Source of the DNA: RYN-230 sp963770545
Lineage (GTDB): Bacteria > Actinomycetota > Actinomycetes > Streptosporangiales > Streptosporangiaceae
NCBI GenBank assembly: GCA_963770545.1
Contig: CAVYQF010000006.1
Coordinates: 1 to 64,000, forward strand
Reading direction: 5' to 3'
Length of the DNA stretch: 64,000 nucleotides
In this document: positions 1 through 9,252 of the stretch, piece by piece
Numbering within the stretch: the stretch's first letter is position 1
Layout: each line of letters begins with the position of its first letter
The notes under the pieces: generated by a model
What the model was told of the DNA's origin: nothing
The model's input: the letters and a program-made list of their open reading frames with translations, nothing else
Database searches by the model: none
Program-made: the position numbers and the translations under genes

Positions 1-130
1 CGGACGACAAGCTTCCGGCCGTGCCGGACCTACTGCATAACGGGAGCGGCAACACCTTCCCCTTGTTCGATGAGGGCGGCTCGATCTACCCGGGCGGCGT
101 TGACACCAAGGGCTTGTCTCCGATTAACCC
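1..130 (+). pseudogene. Phosphoesterase (alkaline phosphatase superfamily), upstream fragment
   Basis: The reading frame open from position 3 ends in LSPINP and then runs into an inserted element. The sequence AACCC at 126-130 recurs at 3434-3438. Joining the two copies gives a continuous frame (SPINP then ATYPVNPKTCKP), so this is the middle of the same gene as 3434-4590 and 8999-9075. The true N-terminus lies before the window. No catalytic motif falls in this short piece; identity rests on the reconstruction. Confidence 0.7.
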
Positions 131-162
131 GTAGTTTCTGGGGATCTGGTTCATGATGTGCT

Positions 163-1127
163 ATGAGCGTGGCAGAGGGAACCAGGGAGACGCTGGCGGC
201 GAAGTTCGGGGCGATCTTCCCGCACCTGGATGAGCGGCAGCGACGGCTGCTGATGGGGGCCGAAGCCCGGGCCCTGGGTCATGGGGGAATCCGCGTGGTG
301 GCACTCGCCGCCGGGGTCCGCGAGGCCACCGTGTCGCTGGGCGTCAGTGAACTGGACGCCGGCACCCCCCCGCTGGGCCGGGCCCGCAAACCCGGCGGGG
401 GCCGCAAGCGGCTGGCTGACCTGGACCCGGGGCTGCGTCCGGCGCTCCTGGCGCTGGTGGAGCCCGATGAGCGCGGGGACCCGATGTCGCCGCTGCGGTG
501 GACGACGAAATCGCTGCGCGCACTGTCCGCCGAGCTCACCCGGCAGGGCCACCGCGCGGGCGCGGACACGGTGGCGGACCTGCTGCACGAGGAGGGTTTC
601 AGCCTGCAGGGCAACGCTAAGGCCCTGGAGGGGAAGCAGAGCCCTGACCGGGATGCGCAGTTCCGTTACCTCAATGAGCAGGTCAGGGACCACCGGGACG
701 CCGGGGAACCAGTCGTCAGCGTGGACACCAAGAAGAAAGAGCTGGTCGGCAATTATCACAATGGCGGCCGTGAGTGGCGGCCAGCGGGCGACCCCGTCCG
801 GGTCAATGACCACGACTTCCCCGACCTGGAGCTGGGCAAGGCCATCCCATACGGCATCTACGACCTGGCCGCGGACACCGGCTGGGTGAACGTCGGCACG
901 GACCACGACACCGCGCAGTTCGCTGCCGAGTCGATCCGCCGCTGGTGGAACCACGCGGGCCAGGCCGCTTATCCCCGTGCGCGGCGGCTGCTGATCACCG
1001 CCGACTCAGGCGGCTCGAACAGCACCCGGACCGGGCCTGGAAGACCGAACTGGCCGCGCTCGCCCTGGAAACCGGACTGGAGATCACCGCGTGCCATTTC
1101 CCGCCCGGCACGTCCAAGTGGAACAAG
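163..1127 (+). pseudogene. ISAzo13-family transposase, N-terminal part (frameshifted)
   Basis: The start at 163 gives a protein with the ISAzo13/Rhodopirellula-type DDE transposase pattern, including VVSVDTKKKELVG (first catalytic Asp) and LLITADSGGSN (second). Near 1020-1035 the frame is lost. The family sequence resumes in another frame as AWKTELAALALETGLEIT and reaches TSKWNK, where IS110 begins at 1128. The remainder lies at 2662-3369. The gene therefore has two independent lesions, one frameshift and one insertion, and cannot make an intact transposase. Confidence 0.85.
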
Positions 1128-1343
1128 CGGGTATGGCCTGGTGGCCGCCCCGGAGCGATGAAATGCTCACGATGCCTGCCGGGCGCGGTCGCTGTCTCGA
1201 TAGTGGAGCGCTGAGAGTCCGTAACAAGTGTGGCGCAGGACCCGCGGGGCCTGGGATTGTCGCTGCGAGCACGAACCCCAGATTCGGTTAACTGCCAGGT
1301 CCTCCCCGGCGGGTTGTCCATCGACTCGAGCGAGGAGGAAGCC
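1128..1343 (+). ncRNA. Candidate IS110 bridge RNA region (non-coding left end)
   Basis: In IS110 elements the sequence upstream of the recombinase encodes a bridge RNA with loops complementary to target and donor. Three short matches lie here. AACAAG at 1223-1228 equals the left target half plus core. CTCGAT at 1196-1201 is the reverse complement of the right target half. ACCCCAG at 1275-1281 equals the element's right end plus core. The order of the two target matches is opposite to that recalled for IS621, so the assignment is tentative; no folding was computed. Confidence 0.4.
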
Positions 1344-2579
1344 ATGGAGCAGATCCACGACCGGGTGGCCGGCCTGGATGTGCACCGCGACCAGGTGACG
1401 GTGAGCGTGCGGACGCCGGGGCCGCGCGGCGGCGTGCGGACGGAGAAGGCCCGGTTTGACACGACCACCGGCGGGCTGGCTGCCCTGGCCGGGTGGCTGG
1501 CCGGGCGGGAGGTCACGCTGGCCGCGATGGAGGCGACCGGCGTGTACTGGAAGCCTGTCTATTACGCGCTGGAAGACCGGTTCCTGGTGTGGTTGTGCAA
1601 CGCCTATCACGTCAAGAACGTCCCGGGCCGCAAGACCGATATGTCCGACGCTGAGTGGCTGGCTGACGTGGCCGCGCACGGGATGGTGCGGCCCAGCTTC
1701 GTGCCGCCGCCGCCGATCCGGGAGCTGCGGGAGCTGACGCGCTACCGCAAGAAGCAGGTTGACGTCCGGGCCGCCGAGATTGCCAGGCTGGAGAAGGTGC
1801 TTCAGGACGCCGGGATCAAGCTCACCTCCGTCGCCTCGAAAGTGCTGACCCAGTCCGGGCGGGCGATGGTCGAGGCGCTGATCGCCGGACAGCGCGACCC
1901 GGCGGCGCTGGCCGATCTGGCCAAGGGCAAGTTGCGGCCGAAGATCCCGCAGCTGACCGCCGCATTGGACGGCCACTTCGGCGGGCATCACGCCATTGTC
2001 GCGGCTCGTATCCTGGCCCATCTCGACTTCCTTGATGCGACGATCGAGGCGCTTGACCACCAGATCGCCGCGCGGGTTGCCGAGCGTTACCCGTCAGCGG
2101 CCAGGCTGCTGGCTGAGGTTCCCGGGCTAGACCGCAGGAGCGTGGAGGTCATCATCGCCGAGACCGGCGCGGACATGAGCTGCTTCCCCAGTCAGGCGCA
2201 CCTGGCCTCGTGGGCGGGGCTCTGCCCGGGCAACCACGAGTCGGCCGGCAAGCGCCGCCGCGTGGCTACAACGCCAGGCAACCCGTGGCTGCGGCGCACC
2301 TTGATCGAGTCGGCCCGGGCTGCAGCGCGGACCAAGAACAGCTACTTCGGCGCCCAGTACCGGCAGATAGCCCGTCGCAGGGGCCCGAACAAGGCCGCCG
2401 TCGCGGTCGCCCACAGCCTCCTCGATGTGATCTGGCACCTGCTCACCACCGGGGAGGTCTTCACCGACCTCGGCGCGGACTACTTCACTTCCCGTCAGGA
2501 CGCCGAGCACCAGGCCCGCCGCCTGATCAGCCAGCTGGAGAAACTCGGCTACACCATCCAGCTCAACGCTGCCGCCTAA
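1344..2579 (+). CDS. IS110-family DEDD transposase (recombinase)
   Basis: The 411-residue protein has both domains of the family: an N-terminal RuvC-like DEDD domain (GLDVHRD near residue 9, AMEATGVYW, and NAYHVKNVPGRKTDMSDAEWLA) and a C-terminal Tnp_IS110 (transposase_20) domain with LLAEVPGLD and the serine-region pattern FPSQAHLASWAGLCPGNHES. The ATG at 1344 follows GAGGAGG with good spacing, and no lesion is visible. It should catalyse cut-and-paste via a circular intermediate directed by a bridge RNA. It is probably the only intact DDE/DEDD-type transposase in the window. Confidence 0.93.
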   Translation: MEQIHDRVAGLDVHRDQVTVSVRTPGPRGGVRTEKARFDTTTGGLAALAGWLAGREVTLAAMEATGVYWKPVYYALEDRFLVWLCNAYHVKNVPGRKTDMSDAEWLADVAAHGMVRPSFVPPPPIRELRELTRYRKKQVDVRAAEIARLEKVLQDAGIKLTSVASKVLTQSGRAMVEALIAGQRDPAALADLAKGKLRPKIPQLTAALDGHFGGHHAIVAARILAHLDFLDATIEALDHQIAARVAERYPSAARLLAEVPGLDRRSVEVIIAETGADMSCFPSQAHLASWAGLCPGNHESAGKRRRVATTPGNPWLRRTLIESARAAARTKNSYFGAQYRQIARRRGPNKAAVAVAHSLLDVIWHLLTTGEVFTDLGADYFTSRQDAEHQARRLISQLEKLGYTIQLNAAA

Positions 2580-2661
2580 CCCATAGGCCGCAGCCCCATC
2601 GGCCAGTGCCCCGACCTGGCCAGCTGACGCCTGCCCACGATCCAGCCGTATTTCACCCCAG

Positions 2662-3369
2662 ATCGAGCACCGGCTCTTTTCCCACATCACCATGAACTGG
2701 CGGGGCAGGCCCCTGACCAGCCACGAGATCATCATCCAGGCCATCGCTGCGACCACCACCCGCGCCGGGTTACGCGTCCACGCTGAACTGGACACCGCGA
2801 CCTACCCGCCCGGGGCAAAGATCAGCAGCGAGCAGATGGCAGCGCTACCCCTCCACCGCCACGACTGGCACGGCGACTGGAACTACACCCTTTATCCCGC
2901 GCCGCCCGCCCCGGCGCCAGCGTCAGCGCCCCAGCCCGGCCGCGGCGAACGCCCCGGCTGGGCCCATCCGGCCCTGACCGGGATGACGGCCAGCAACTGG
3001 GACCGGCTCACCGCCGCGCTGGCCATCCCCTACCAGGCCCAGCGCGAAGCCGACCGCCACGTCGCACGCGGCGGCCCGGCAACCCGCCGGCGCGCCGGCG
3101 GCCACCCCCAGGCAATGAGCCTCCCGGAGAAAACCCTGGTCACCATCATGCGGCAGCACCTGGGAGTGCCCCGGGCCGTCCTCGCCGAACTCTTCGGCGT
3201 CGCGCCCAATACCATCGGCACAGCCGAACGGCAGGTCAAGCCGCTGCTGGCACGGGCTGGCCACACCATCGAGCCCGCCACGACCCCGCTCACCACCCTG
3301 GCCGATCTCACCGCATACGCAACAGCCCAGGGCATCACGCTCACGCCCAAGACCAAACCAGCGCGTTAA
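2662..3369 (+). pseudogene. ISAzo13-family transposase, C-terminal part
   Basis: The frame begins with IEHRLFSHITMNWRGRPLTSHE, the conserved segment that follows TSKWNK in intact ISAzo13 transposases, so it is the downstream half of the gene at 163-1127. It continues through IAATTTRAGLRVHAELD and ends with a helical extension (GVAPNTIGTAERQVKPLL) resembling a helix-turn-helix, common in actinobacterial members. It has no start signal of its own and is not expected to be active. Confidence 0.85.
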
Positions 3370-3433
3370 TAATCGACGATCCCCCAACCCGGCCTTGATC
3401 ATGAACCTGAGTGCGCACCCGCAGTCGGGCCTG

Positions 3434-4590
3434 AACCCAGCGACGTACCCGGTCAATCCGAAGACCTGCAAGCCGATTCAGCCGTGGGACTACGTGGGAG
3501 TCAACACGATCTTCCAGGTGATCCACAACGCCGGCATGCGAACGGCCTGGTCTGACAAGCACGCGATCTACACGTCGTTCAACGGCCCGGGCTCGAACGG
3601 CGTGAGCATCGACGACTTCTTCGGGCCGGAGATCGACTCGCAGGCGGTCGAGCCGAACGGCGTGCCATACCCGGTGGACGACGCGTGGACGGCCGACAAC
3701 GCCGCGACCAAGCAATACGACTCCTACAAGGTCCAGGCGGTCATCAACTGGATTAACGGCTACGAGCACTCCGGCAAGGGGCCGAAGGTCGGCACGCCGG
3801 CGATCTACGGAATGAACTTCCAGACCGTCTCGACCGCGGAGAAGCTGAAGAGCTCCCCGGCGGTGCTGATCGGCCCGAATGCGCAGGGCAAGTACACCGA
3901 GGGACCGTCGCTGCGCGGCGGGTACGTGACCGTGGACGGCCAGCAGGTGCCGGGCCCGCTGCTGCCGCAGCGCGCTCAACTACGTCAATGACGCCCTGCA
4001 GCGGGTGGCCGACACGATCCAGGCCGACGGTGAGGCCCACTCGACGGCGATCATACTGACGGCCAAGCACGGCCAGTCGCCGGTGGATGACAACCAGCTG
4101 CAGCGGATCGACGACGGCCCGACCATTGCCGGCGTCAACGCCGCCTGGGCCGCAAAGCATCCGAGCAGCCCGACGCTGGTCGTCCAGGAGGCCGACGACG
4201 ACGGGCTGCTCTGGTGGCTGTCGGACCGCTCGCAGGCGGCGACCGACTTCGTCAAGAACTACCTGTGGGCGCATACCGCCCCGGCGGTCAACTACGCCGG
4301 CCAGACGATCACCGTCCAGCACTCCGGCCTCCGGGAGATCTTCGCCGGCCACCAGTCGGCGAAATTCTTCGGCGTACCGTTCTCCGACCCGCACCACCCG
4401 GACGTGTTCGCGATCGCGCAGGTCGGCACGATCTACACGACCGGCACGAAGATCGCCGAGCACGGCGGCGACAACCCGGGCGATCGGGACGTTCCGCTCG
4501 TCGTCTATGCGCCGGGCACCGTCCAGCCTGGCCAGTCAGGCCACCCGGTGGAGACGACCCAGGTCGCCCCGACAATCTTGAAGCTGCTAA
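3434..4590 (+). pseudogene. Phosphoesterase (type I phosphodiesterase/alkaline phosphatase superfamily), main fragment with frameshift
   Basis: The frame from 3434 carries YVGVNTIFQVIHNAGMRTAWSDKHAIY and PAIYGMNFQTVS. These are typical of actinobacterial secreted alkaline-phosphatase-superfamily phosphodiesterases that cleave phosphate esters or nucleotides. One base is lost near 3975-3985 and the protein resumes as ALNYVNDALQRVADTI. It then shows IILTAKHGQSPVD and ISE-like metal-site context (DDDGLLWWL, AEHGGDNPGDRDVPLVVYAPG). It stops matching at ILKLL, where IS1380 begins at 4591. The reconstructed gene thus has two insertions and a frameshift. Confidence 0.85.
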
Positions 4591-4761
4591 CCCTGATCTT
4601 TCACGGGGGCTGATGGATGCCGCTGGTGTGCGGGCTGGCAGGTTTCTGGACCTGGATTTTAGGGTCTGGGTGTGACGGTGGCCCGGCTGCCGGGCTGGGT
4701 GACGGGGGTTCCACGGTCCCCTGGGTTTCCTCTTTTGCTCGGCGGGATTGATTTGCGCTGG

Positions 4762-5734
4762 TCATATTGGGTGCGGGATGGCCTGGATGCGCTGCCAGGC
4801 GGTGGTGATCTCCTGCGCCCAGGGCCAGGTCGTGGCGATCTTGAGGGTTCTGCCGCGTCCGCCGCGGACGAGGCGGGCGGCGGCGTGCAGGATGCGGTAG
4901 CGCAGCGTCTTCGGCTCTGCCTTCGCGAGGCCGCCGGCCAGGGCGAGCAGCCTGAGCCAGGCCAGGAGGATGCAGGCGATCATGGACGCGTCGAGCCAGG
5001 CCTGGTTGACCTTGTAGTCATGCGAGGGGAAATGTCCCAGGCCAGTGTCCTTGCCGGTGCGGATGACGTCCTCGACGCGGGCGTGGACGCGGTGCGCGGC
5101 GTCGATGTAGGCGCACTGGCCCCGCCAGCCCCTGGTCGCGGCGGGCAGGTTGGTGACCCACAGGGAGTAGCGCCAGCCGTCGGCGGACTCCAGCAGGGAC
5201 AGCTGCGCGCCGGGGTGTGGCCGCTCGCGGCGGGCGAAGACCCGCATCGCCTTGGGCCAGCCCTTCAGCTGGTCGCCGTCCGGGCCCTCGCGCAGCAGGC
5301 CGGTTAGCTCGGCGACATGCGCTTCCTCGATCCAGCAGGCCCGGTGCGCGCAGCGCGGGTTCCCGCAGGCATCATCGGCGCGGCGCTCGCGGACCTTGCC
5401 CTTCCCGTCAACGGCGGCCTCCCAGCCGGCCTCGGGGACCTTGCCGATCGCGGCCCTCTCCCGCGCGCCCAGCTCCCAGCCGACGGAGTAGACGAGCTGG
5501 TAGCCGTGCCGGGCAGCGAGCCGGTCCAGCTCTTTCACCAGGGCGTGGCTGGCGCCGGCCCCGTCGCAGGTGATCATCAGCCGCCGGCGCAGCGCGGGCG
5601 GCAGCGCCGTGATCGCCTGGTCCAGCAGCCGCAGGTGATCGGACGCGGTGTTAGAGCCGGCCGAGCCGGGCCGCAGCATCCAGGCCAGGGGCTCGGCCAC
5701 GTTATCGCAGGCGGCCAGCAAGGGATGGTGGCCA
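4762..5734 (-). CDS. IS1380-family transposase, downstream exon
   Basis: This exon starts at the intron 3' splice junction (5734) and continues as GHHPLLAACDNVAEPLAWMLRPG, then LMITCDGAGASHALVKEL (second catalytic Asp), VYSVGWELG, and the C-terminal YKVNQAWLDASMIACILLAWLRL with family-typical spacing. Spliced to 8356-8873 it gives a full-length transposase of about 496 residues without stops. If the intron self-splices, the enzyme could be made; if not, translation from the upstream exon ends inside the intron. Confidence 0.88.
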
Positions 5735-5775
5735 GTCGGATAGCGGGGGCGCATTGCTGCGCCCCCGCCTCCTCA

Positions 5776-5811
5776 GAACCGTGCGTGCGGGTCAGTCCCC
5801 GCACACGGCTC
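5776..5811 (-). ncRNA. Group II intron domain V
   Basis: On the minus strand GAGCCGTGTGCGGGG pairs with CCCGCACGCACGGTTC across a short ACTGA-containing loop, the hallmark catalytic hairpin of group II introns. It is followed at 5736-5774 by a second GC-rich hairpin that fits domain VI and then the 3' splice site. The reverse transcriptase stop codon touches its 5' edge. Confidence 0.9.
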
Positions 5812-7717
5812 AAGCAAGCCGTGAGGGTGTCGCAGGTTTAAGCTGACGGACCGGGTTCCTGTGCTGGCGTGCTTGGAGAGCGCGCTCGCAGGATGCGTGC
5901 ACGAGGCGAGTTTGGTCATCATCGCGGAAGCCGGGCCGCCCGTGGCAGGTGAGATAGCTGGCGGCTACCGTCTTGCGGGCGATCTGCAGCCACCATCGTT
6001 CCCACTGATCGGGGGACTGGGGTGGCTGGTCGGCGGACAGCAGGGGGTCGCCGCATAGCGGGCACCGTCCGGCCTGCCTGGCGAGCAGGCTCAGGGTGTA
6101 CCTGTCCAGCGGCGGCTTGCGCTTGTTCCGTCGTTCGGCCCAGTACTCAGCCAGGCCGGGGTCATCGGGAGATGCCGCGCCCTTGACTGGCACATGCCGC
6201 GTGATGGCTGTCCAGGAGAACTTGACCAGGTAGGCGCCGCTTTCGCGGTCGCCGAACACCCAGCGGTCGTTCCTGGACTTGTTGAACTTGCCGAAGTACC
6301 GGCCGACGATCCAGTGCTTCGGCTTGTTGCTGTGGCGCCATCTGGCCCACTTGTAGAGCAGCTTCCATAGGTAGCTGTCCAGCCAGCGGAACAGCCTGGA
6401 TGACACCACGCCCCGGTAGTAGGCCGCCCAGCCCCGGATGACCGGGTTGAGCGTGGCGATGACCGCCATCGCGTTGCCGCCGCGCAGGATGCGCATCTCG
6501 GCCGCGAGCCGTTCCCGGAGCCGCCTGACGGCCGCCTTAGACGGCTTGATCAGCAGCTTGCGGTTATAGCGGCGGACGTTGAACCCGAGGAAGTCGAAGC
6601 CCTCGCCGAGGTGGACGATCTTGGTCTTGTCCTCGTTGAAGGCCAGCCCCTTTGGCGCCAGCCACTCCGCCAGCCGCACCTTGACCTGTTCGGCCTGCTC
6701 CTGGCTGTGGCAGAGCACGATCATGTCATCGGCGTACCTGACCGCAAGGGGGGAGCCTGGCCTGACTTCTCCCGCCCGCGTGCCGGAGGCCCAGTACCGG
6801 ACCCCAGCGGCCTCCTCCAGCCCGTGCAACGCGACGTTCAGCAGGCATGGTGAAATCCCACCGCCTTGCGGGGTTCCCTCCGTGGTCGGCGCGAACCCCT
6901 TGCCCGCCTCGAACACGCCCGCCTTCAGCCAGCTCCGGATCAGGTCCCTGGCCGGGAACGATCCGAGGCAGGCGAGAAGGTGGTCATGATCAATTCTGTC
7001 GAACGCCGCAGCCAAGTCGGCGTCCAGCGCCCACACCCGCTTGGCCATCGGGCCCGCGCAGGTGGTGAAGATCGCCGCGATCGCGTCATGGCAGCCGCGG
7101 CCCGGCCGGAACCCATACGACCTGGGCTCGAACCGGGCCTCCCACTCAGGTTCCAGCGCGTGACGGACCCGTTGCTGGTGGCAGCGGTCCATGATCACGG
7201 GAATTCCGAGCGGCCTCAGCTTCGCACGGTTTGATGCCTTCGGGATGTACACGCGCCTGACCGCGCGGGGATTCCACGACGTGATGGACTGGTGCACCCG
7301 CACCGCCACCTGCGCCCTGGACTCGGGAGTCAGCGCGACCTCCCCGTCGATCCCGGCGGTCTTGCGCCCGGTGTTGCGCTGCGTCACCTGCCGCACGCTG
7401 ACCAGCGTGCTGGCCCGGCTCCGCAGCATCAGCTTCTGCAGGTTCCTGACCTTCGGCCAGTCCTGCTCCTGCGCCGCCTTGAAGATCCGCTGCCGCAGCC
7501 GCCTTACCTCACCTTCGCAAGCCCGCCAGTCGATGGCATCCCACCGGATAGCGTCCTCGTCTCGGGCGTGGTCCTCCGGTCCGTTCGCTTTGGCGGCTCT
7601 CACGGCTTCGGTTACCACCGGGCGGACCCAGCTGGTGCCGGTCCACACCGGGGTGGAGAAGCTGTAACCCGTCATCGCGCCTAACTTGCCCTTCGGTTCC
7701 GGCGATCTTGACCGCAT
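5810..7717 (-). CDS. ltrA: Group II intron-encoded reverse transcriptase/maturase with HNH-like C-terminus
   Basis: The 635-residue protein has the N-terminal RT0-like region (RKTAGIDGEVALTPESR), RT motifs including the catalytic YADD (AVRYADDMIVLCHS), PLGIPVIMDR, TPQGGGISPCLLN and FLGFNVR. A maturase domain X follows (LNPVIRGWAAYYRGVVSSRLF), then a C-terminal zinc/HNH-type part (CPLCGDPLL ending LVHASC). It should aid splicing and insert the intron by target-primed reverse transcription. The first GTG/ATG is at 7717; an internal Met at 7675 (MTGYSFS) may be the real start. No lesion is visible. Confidence 0.92.
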   Translation of the reverse strand: MRSRSPEPKGKLGAMTGYSFSTPVWTGTSWVRPVVTEAVRAAKANGPEDHARDEDAIRWDAIDWRACEGEVRRLRQRIFKAAQEQDWPKVRNLQKLMLRSRASTLVSVRQVTQRNTGRKTAGIDGEVALTPESRAQVAVRVHQSITSWNPRAVRRVYIPKASNRAKLRPLGIPVIMDRCHQQRVRHALEPEWEARFEPRSYGFRPGRGCHDAIAAIFTTCAGPMAKRVWALDADLAAAFDRIDHDHLLACLGSFPARDLIRSWLKAGVFEAGKGFAPTTEGTPQGGGISPCLLNVALHGLEEAAGVRYWASGTRAGEVRPGSPLAVRYADDMIVLCHSQEQAEQVKVRLAEWLAPKGLAFNEDKTKIVHLGEGFDFLGFNVRRYNRKLLIKPSKAAVRRLRERLAAEMRILRGGNAMAVIATLNPVIRGWAAYYRGVVSSRLFRWLDSYLWKLLYKWARWRHSNKPKHWIVGRYFGKFNKSRNDRWVFGDRESGAYLVKFSWTAITRHVPVKGAASPDDPGLAEYWAERRNKRKPPLDRYTLSLLARQAGRCPLCGDPLLSADQPPQSPDQWERWWLQIARKTVAASYLTCHGRPGFRDDDQTRLVHASCERALQARQHRNPVRQLKPATPSRLA

Positions 7718-8355
7718 CGCTTCAACAGCTCACCTGCCCACGTCAGCGCGCTTTCGCGCCCGGGCACCAGGCCCGGTATCCGGCCAGTTATACGAGACGG
7801 CCGGCAGAGGAACCGGCCATGCTGCCCCGTTTTCCTGCCGCCTTTCGGCCGCCGGCATTTGCTTCTTGGGCATCCTGTCCTGCCCGGGGATTCCACCCCT
7901 CTCACGATCGGCCTACCGCACCACCAGCAGGCAGCACGGACCCGAGCAGGGTTTCCATGTTCCGCACGCATGAGACACGGCCGGGGCCGGGTGCCCTCTT
8001 TACCCCGGGGACAACGGTGCCAACACGGCCGTGGGGCTCTCCCAGGCCGCCGCCTGCCGCCTTTCAACGGCTGGTCCCTGTCACCCCGGTATCACCACCC
8101 GCCCCGGGATGTCTTCAATAACGGGGCATCAACGAGGGTTCACTGGCGTTCACCCCTCCCGGCCTTCCCCTCACCTGTGATCCCCGGACGGAACGAGGAC
8201 CCTCGGGCTTTCCCCTGGGCTCCGCACCCCGCTGAACAGGATCCAGCGGCGCACGCCAGGGCGGGGACGAGCCTTGGCACTGCCCGAAGTCACGTCGTCA
8301 GCATCACTGACCTCCTCCGACGCGCTCACTCACCACGAGCGGCATCACGTCGCAC

Positions 8356-8873
8356 TAGCCTTTGAAATTCGGCTCCGCCAGTTCCTTGTCGCTGTGCGCG
8401 GTGACGACGGTCGCGTCCAGCCGGATGCAGGTCACGCCCTCGAGCTTCCTGTCCGCGACCCGGACCGGGGGCAGCCCGCCGTGCCGGGCGATGCCGTGCG
8501 CCCACGCGTGCCGCCGCGCCCTGCTCACCGCGGCCGTGAGCTTCCGCCTCCTGCCGTCCCCGCCGGCGGCGATCTCCCTCAGCGCCCGCCACGCGGCCGG
8601 CACCGACGCGACCTGCCCGAACAGCTCCCGCTGGTCGCCCATTACCCGGAAATCGCTGATCACCCGGGCCCCGTCAGCGATCGCGCACGCCAGGTCCGAG
8701 AAGACGCGGCCCCGGTCATGGCCGCCCAGGGGCGAGGGCAGCGCCGCCGACAGGCCGGCCGTCAGGCCCGTCCGGTCTGCCAGCTGCCGCAGCAGGGCAA
8801 GCCCCGCGTGCGACACGACGCCCGTGCCGCCGCCAGTGACTTCAAGACCCCGCGACCATCCTGTAGCGTTCAC
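8356..8873 (-). CDS. IS1380-family transposase, upstream exon
   Basis: The GTG at 8873, preceded by GAGGAG, opens VNATGWSRGLEVTGGGTGVVSHAGL, the usual IS1380 N-terminus. The exon includes FSDLACAIADGARVISDF and the first catalytic Asp region CIRLDATVVTAHSDKE, and it ends FKG plus two bases at the group II intron 5' splice site. The interrupted position is a conserved segment, a common type of intron refuge because it exists in many mobile copies. Confidence 0.88.
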
Positions 8874-8998
8874 CTGGAAAGTGCTCCTCGAACTGGAGTG
8901 ATAAAGGCCTCGACAACCCTTATCGTCCCAGGTCAGGAGCATTTTCCCATTCAGGCACGCCGCTCAGCCACCGAACCCCCGTGAAAAGCCTGGGCTAA

Positions 8999-9075
8999 GA
9001 CTCCGGCCGAGCTCGCTTCAGGCTGTCCAGCGAGAGGGCACGCAAGTCCTGCCGGGCCTCGGCGGCGGGCATTAA
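8999..9075 (+). pseudogene. Phosphoesterase, 3' terminal fragment
   Basis: After deletion of IS1380 and one CTAA copy, the frame of 3434-4590 continues as LLRLRPSSLQAVQREGTQVLP and stops at 9073-9075. The segment LQAVQxExTQVLP is the family's conserved C-terminus. This proves where the gene ended before insertion. Confidence 0.85.
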
Positions 9076-9091
9076 CCGCTCCATCTAGTCG

Positions 9092-9122
9092 GCTGCGGGG
9101 CGGCTCCCAGCCGCCCCGCAGC
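9092..9122 (+). terminator. GC-rich hairpin after the phosphoesterase gene
   Basis: Fourteen perfectly paired bases, GCTGCGGGGCGGCT with AGCCGCCCCGCAGC, enclose a CCC loop 17 bases after the ancestral stop codon. There is no T-run, as is common for actinobacterial terminators. It may also act on the opposite strand. Confidence 0.6.
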
Positions 9123-9208
9123 TCAGCACTTGTCCCGGAGATCCAGGGGACTCAGCCAGCCGGTGGGCATCGGGGCGTAAGGGTCGCGAGCCGAGGACAA
9201 GAAAGCTC

Positions 9209-9252
9209 CTGGAACGGTGACGAGAATCGAACTCGCACTATCGGCTTGGGAA
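9209..9252 (-). repeat. tRNA-Gly 3'-half remnant (diverged att-like copy)
   Basis: The sequence matches the 3' half (anticodon loop to acceptor) of the tRNA-Gly at 12558-12631, with several changes including one lost base in the acceptor arm and a changed anticodon-stem base. No 5' half is present, so it is not a functional tRNA. It looks like an attachment-site scar from integration into tRNA-Gly. From 9253 to 9500 nothing else can be recognised. Confidence 0.75.

Larger units (their letters stand above)
1128..2661 (+). mobile_element. IS110-family insertion sequence
   Basis: This element of about 1.53 kb splits the ISAzo13 transposase exactly between the codons of TSKWNK and IEHRLF. The dinucleotide AG is present at both junctions, as expected for the IS110 core, and there is no longer target duplication. 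It has a non-coding left end of 216 bp, one intact DEDD transposase and a short right end of about 80 bp. The exact boundary is ambiguous by the shared AG. The long non-coding left end fits the IS110 group whose bridge RNA lies upstream of the recombinase. Confidence 0.85.
131..3433 (+). mobile_element. ISAzo13-family insertion sequence, itself interrupted by IS110
   Basis: The element lies between two copies of AACCC (126-130 and 3434-3438), which I read as the target duplication. A shared inverted GGTTCATGAT motif sits near each end (148-157 on +, 3398-3407 on -), consistent with terminal inverted repeats, although the exact tips could not be aligned. It carries an ISAzo13-type transposase broken by a frameshift and by the IS110 element at 1128-2661. 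Without IS110 it would be about 1.77 kb, with a single transposase filling most of it. Confidence 0.65.
5735..8355 (-). mobile_element. Group II intron (full length, with reverse transcriptase)
   Basis: Read on the minus strand the intron starts GTGCGACGTG at 8355 and ends CTATCCGAC at 5735, both typical group II boundaries. The 5' ribozyme part covers about 640 nt, an intron-encoded protein lies in domain IV, and domains V and VI close the 3' end. Joining the flanking exons rebuilds codons FKGYGHHPLL of the IS1380 transposase in frame, which fixes both splice sites to the base. The intron is sense to the transposase, so splicing could restore it. Confidence 0.93.
4591..8994 (-). mobile_element. 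IS1380-family insertion sequence carrying a group II intron
   Basis: The ends are imperfect 19-bp inverted repeats (CCCTGATCTTTCACGGGGG at 4591-4609 and its counterpart ending at 8994, 15 of 19 matching), flanked by the 4-bp direct repeat CTAA at 4587-4590 and 8995-8998, the duplication size typical of IS1380. The transposase runs on the minus strand and is split by the 2,621-bp intron at 5735-8355. Without the intron the element is 1,783 bp. Removing the element restores the phosphoesterase frame. Confidence 0.92.

Noticed and set aside
1167..2060. Minus-strand ORF across the IS110 transposase
   Set aside because: Shadow ORF; it has no start signal or domain and lies opposite an intact transposase.
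9209..9252. tRNA-Gly gene
   Set aside because: Only the 3' half is present, with a lost base in the acceptor arm; it cannot fold into a tRNA.
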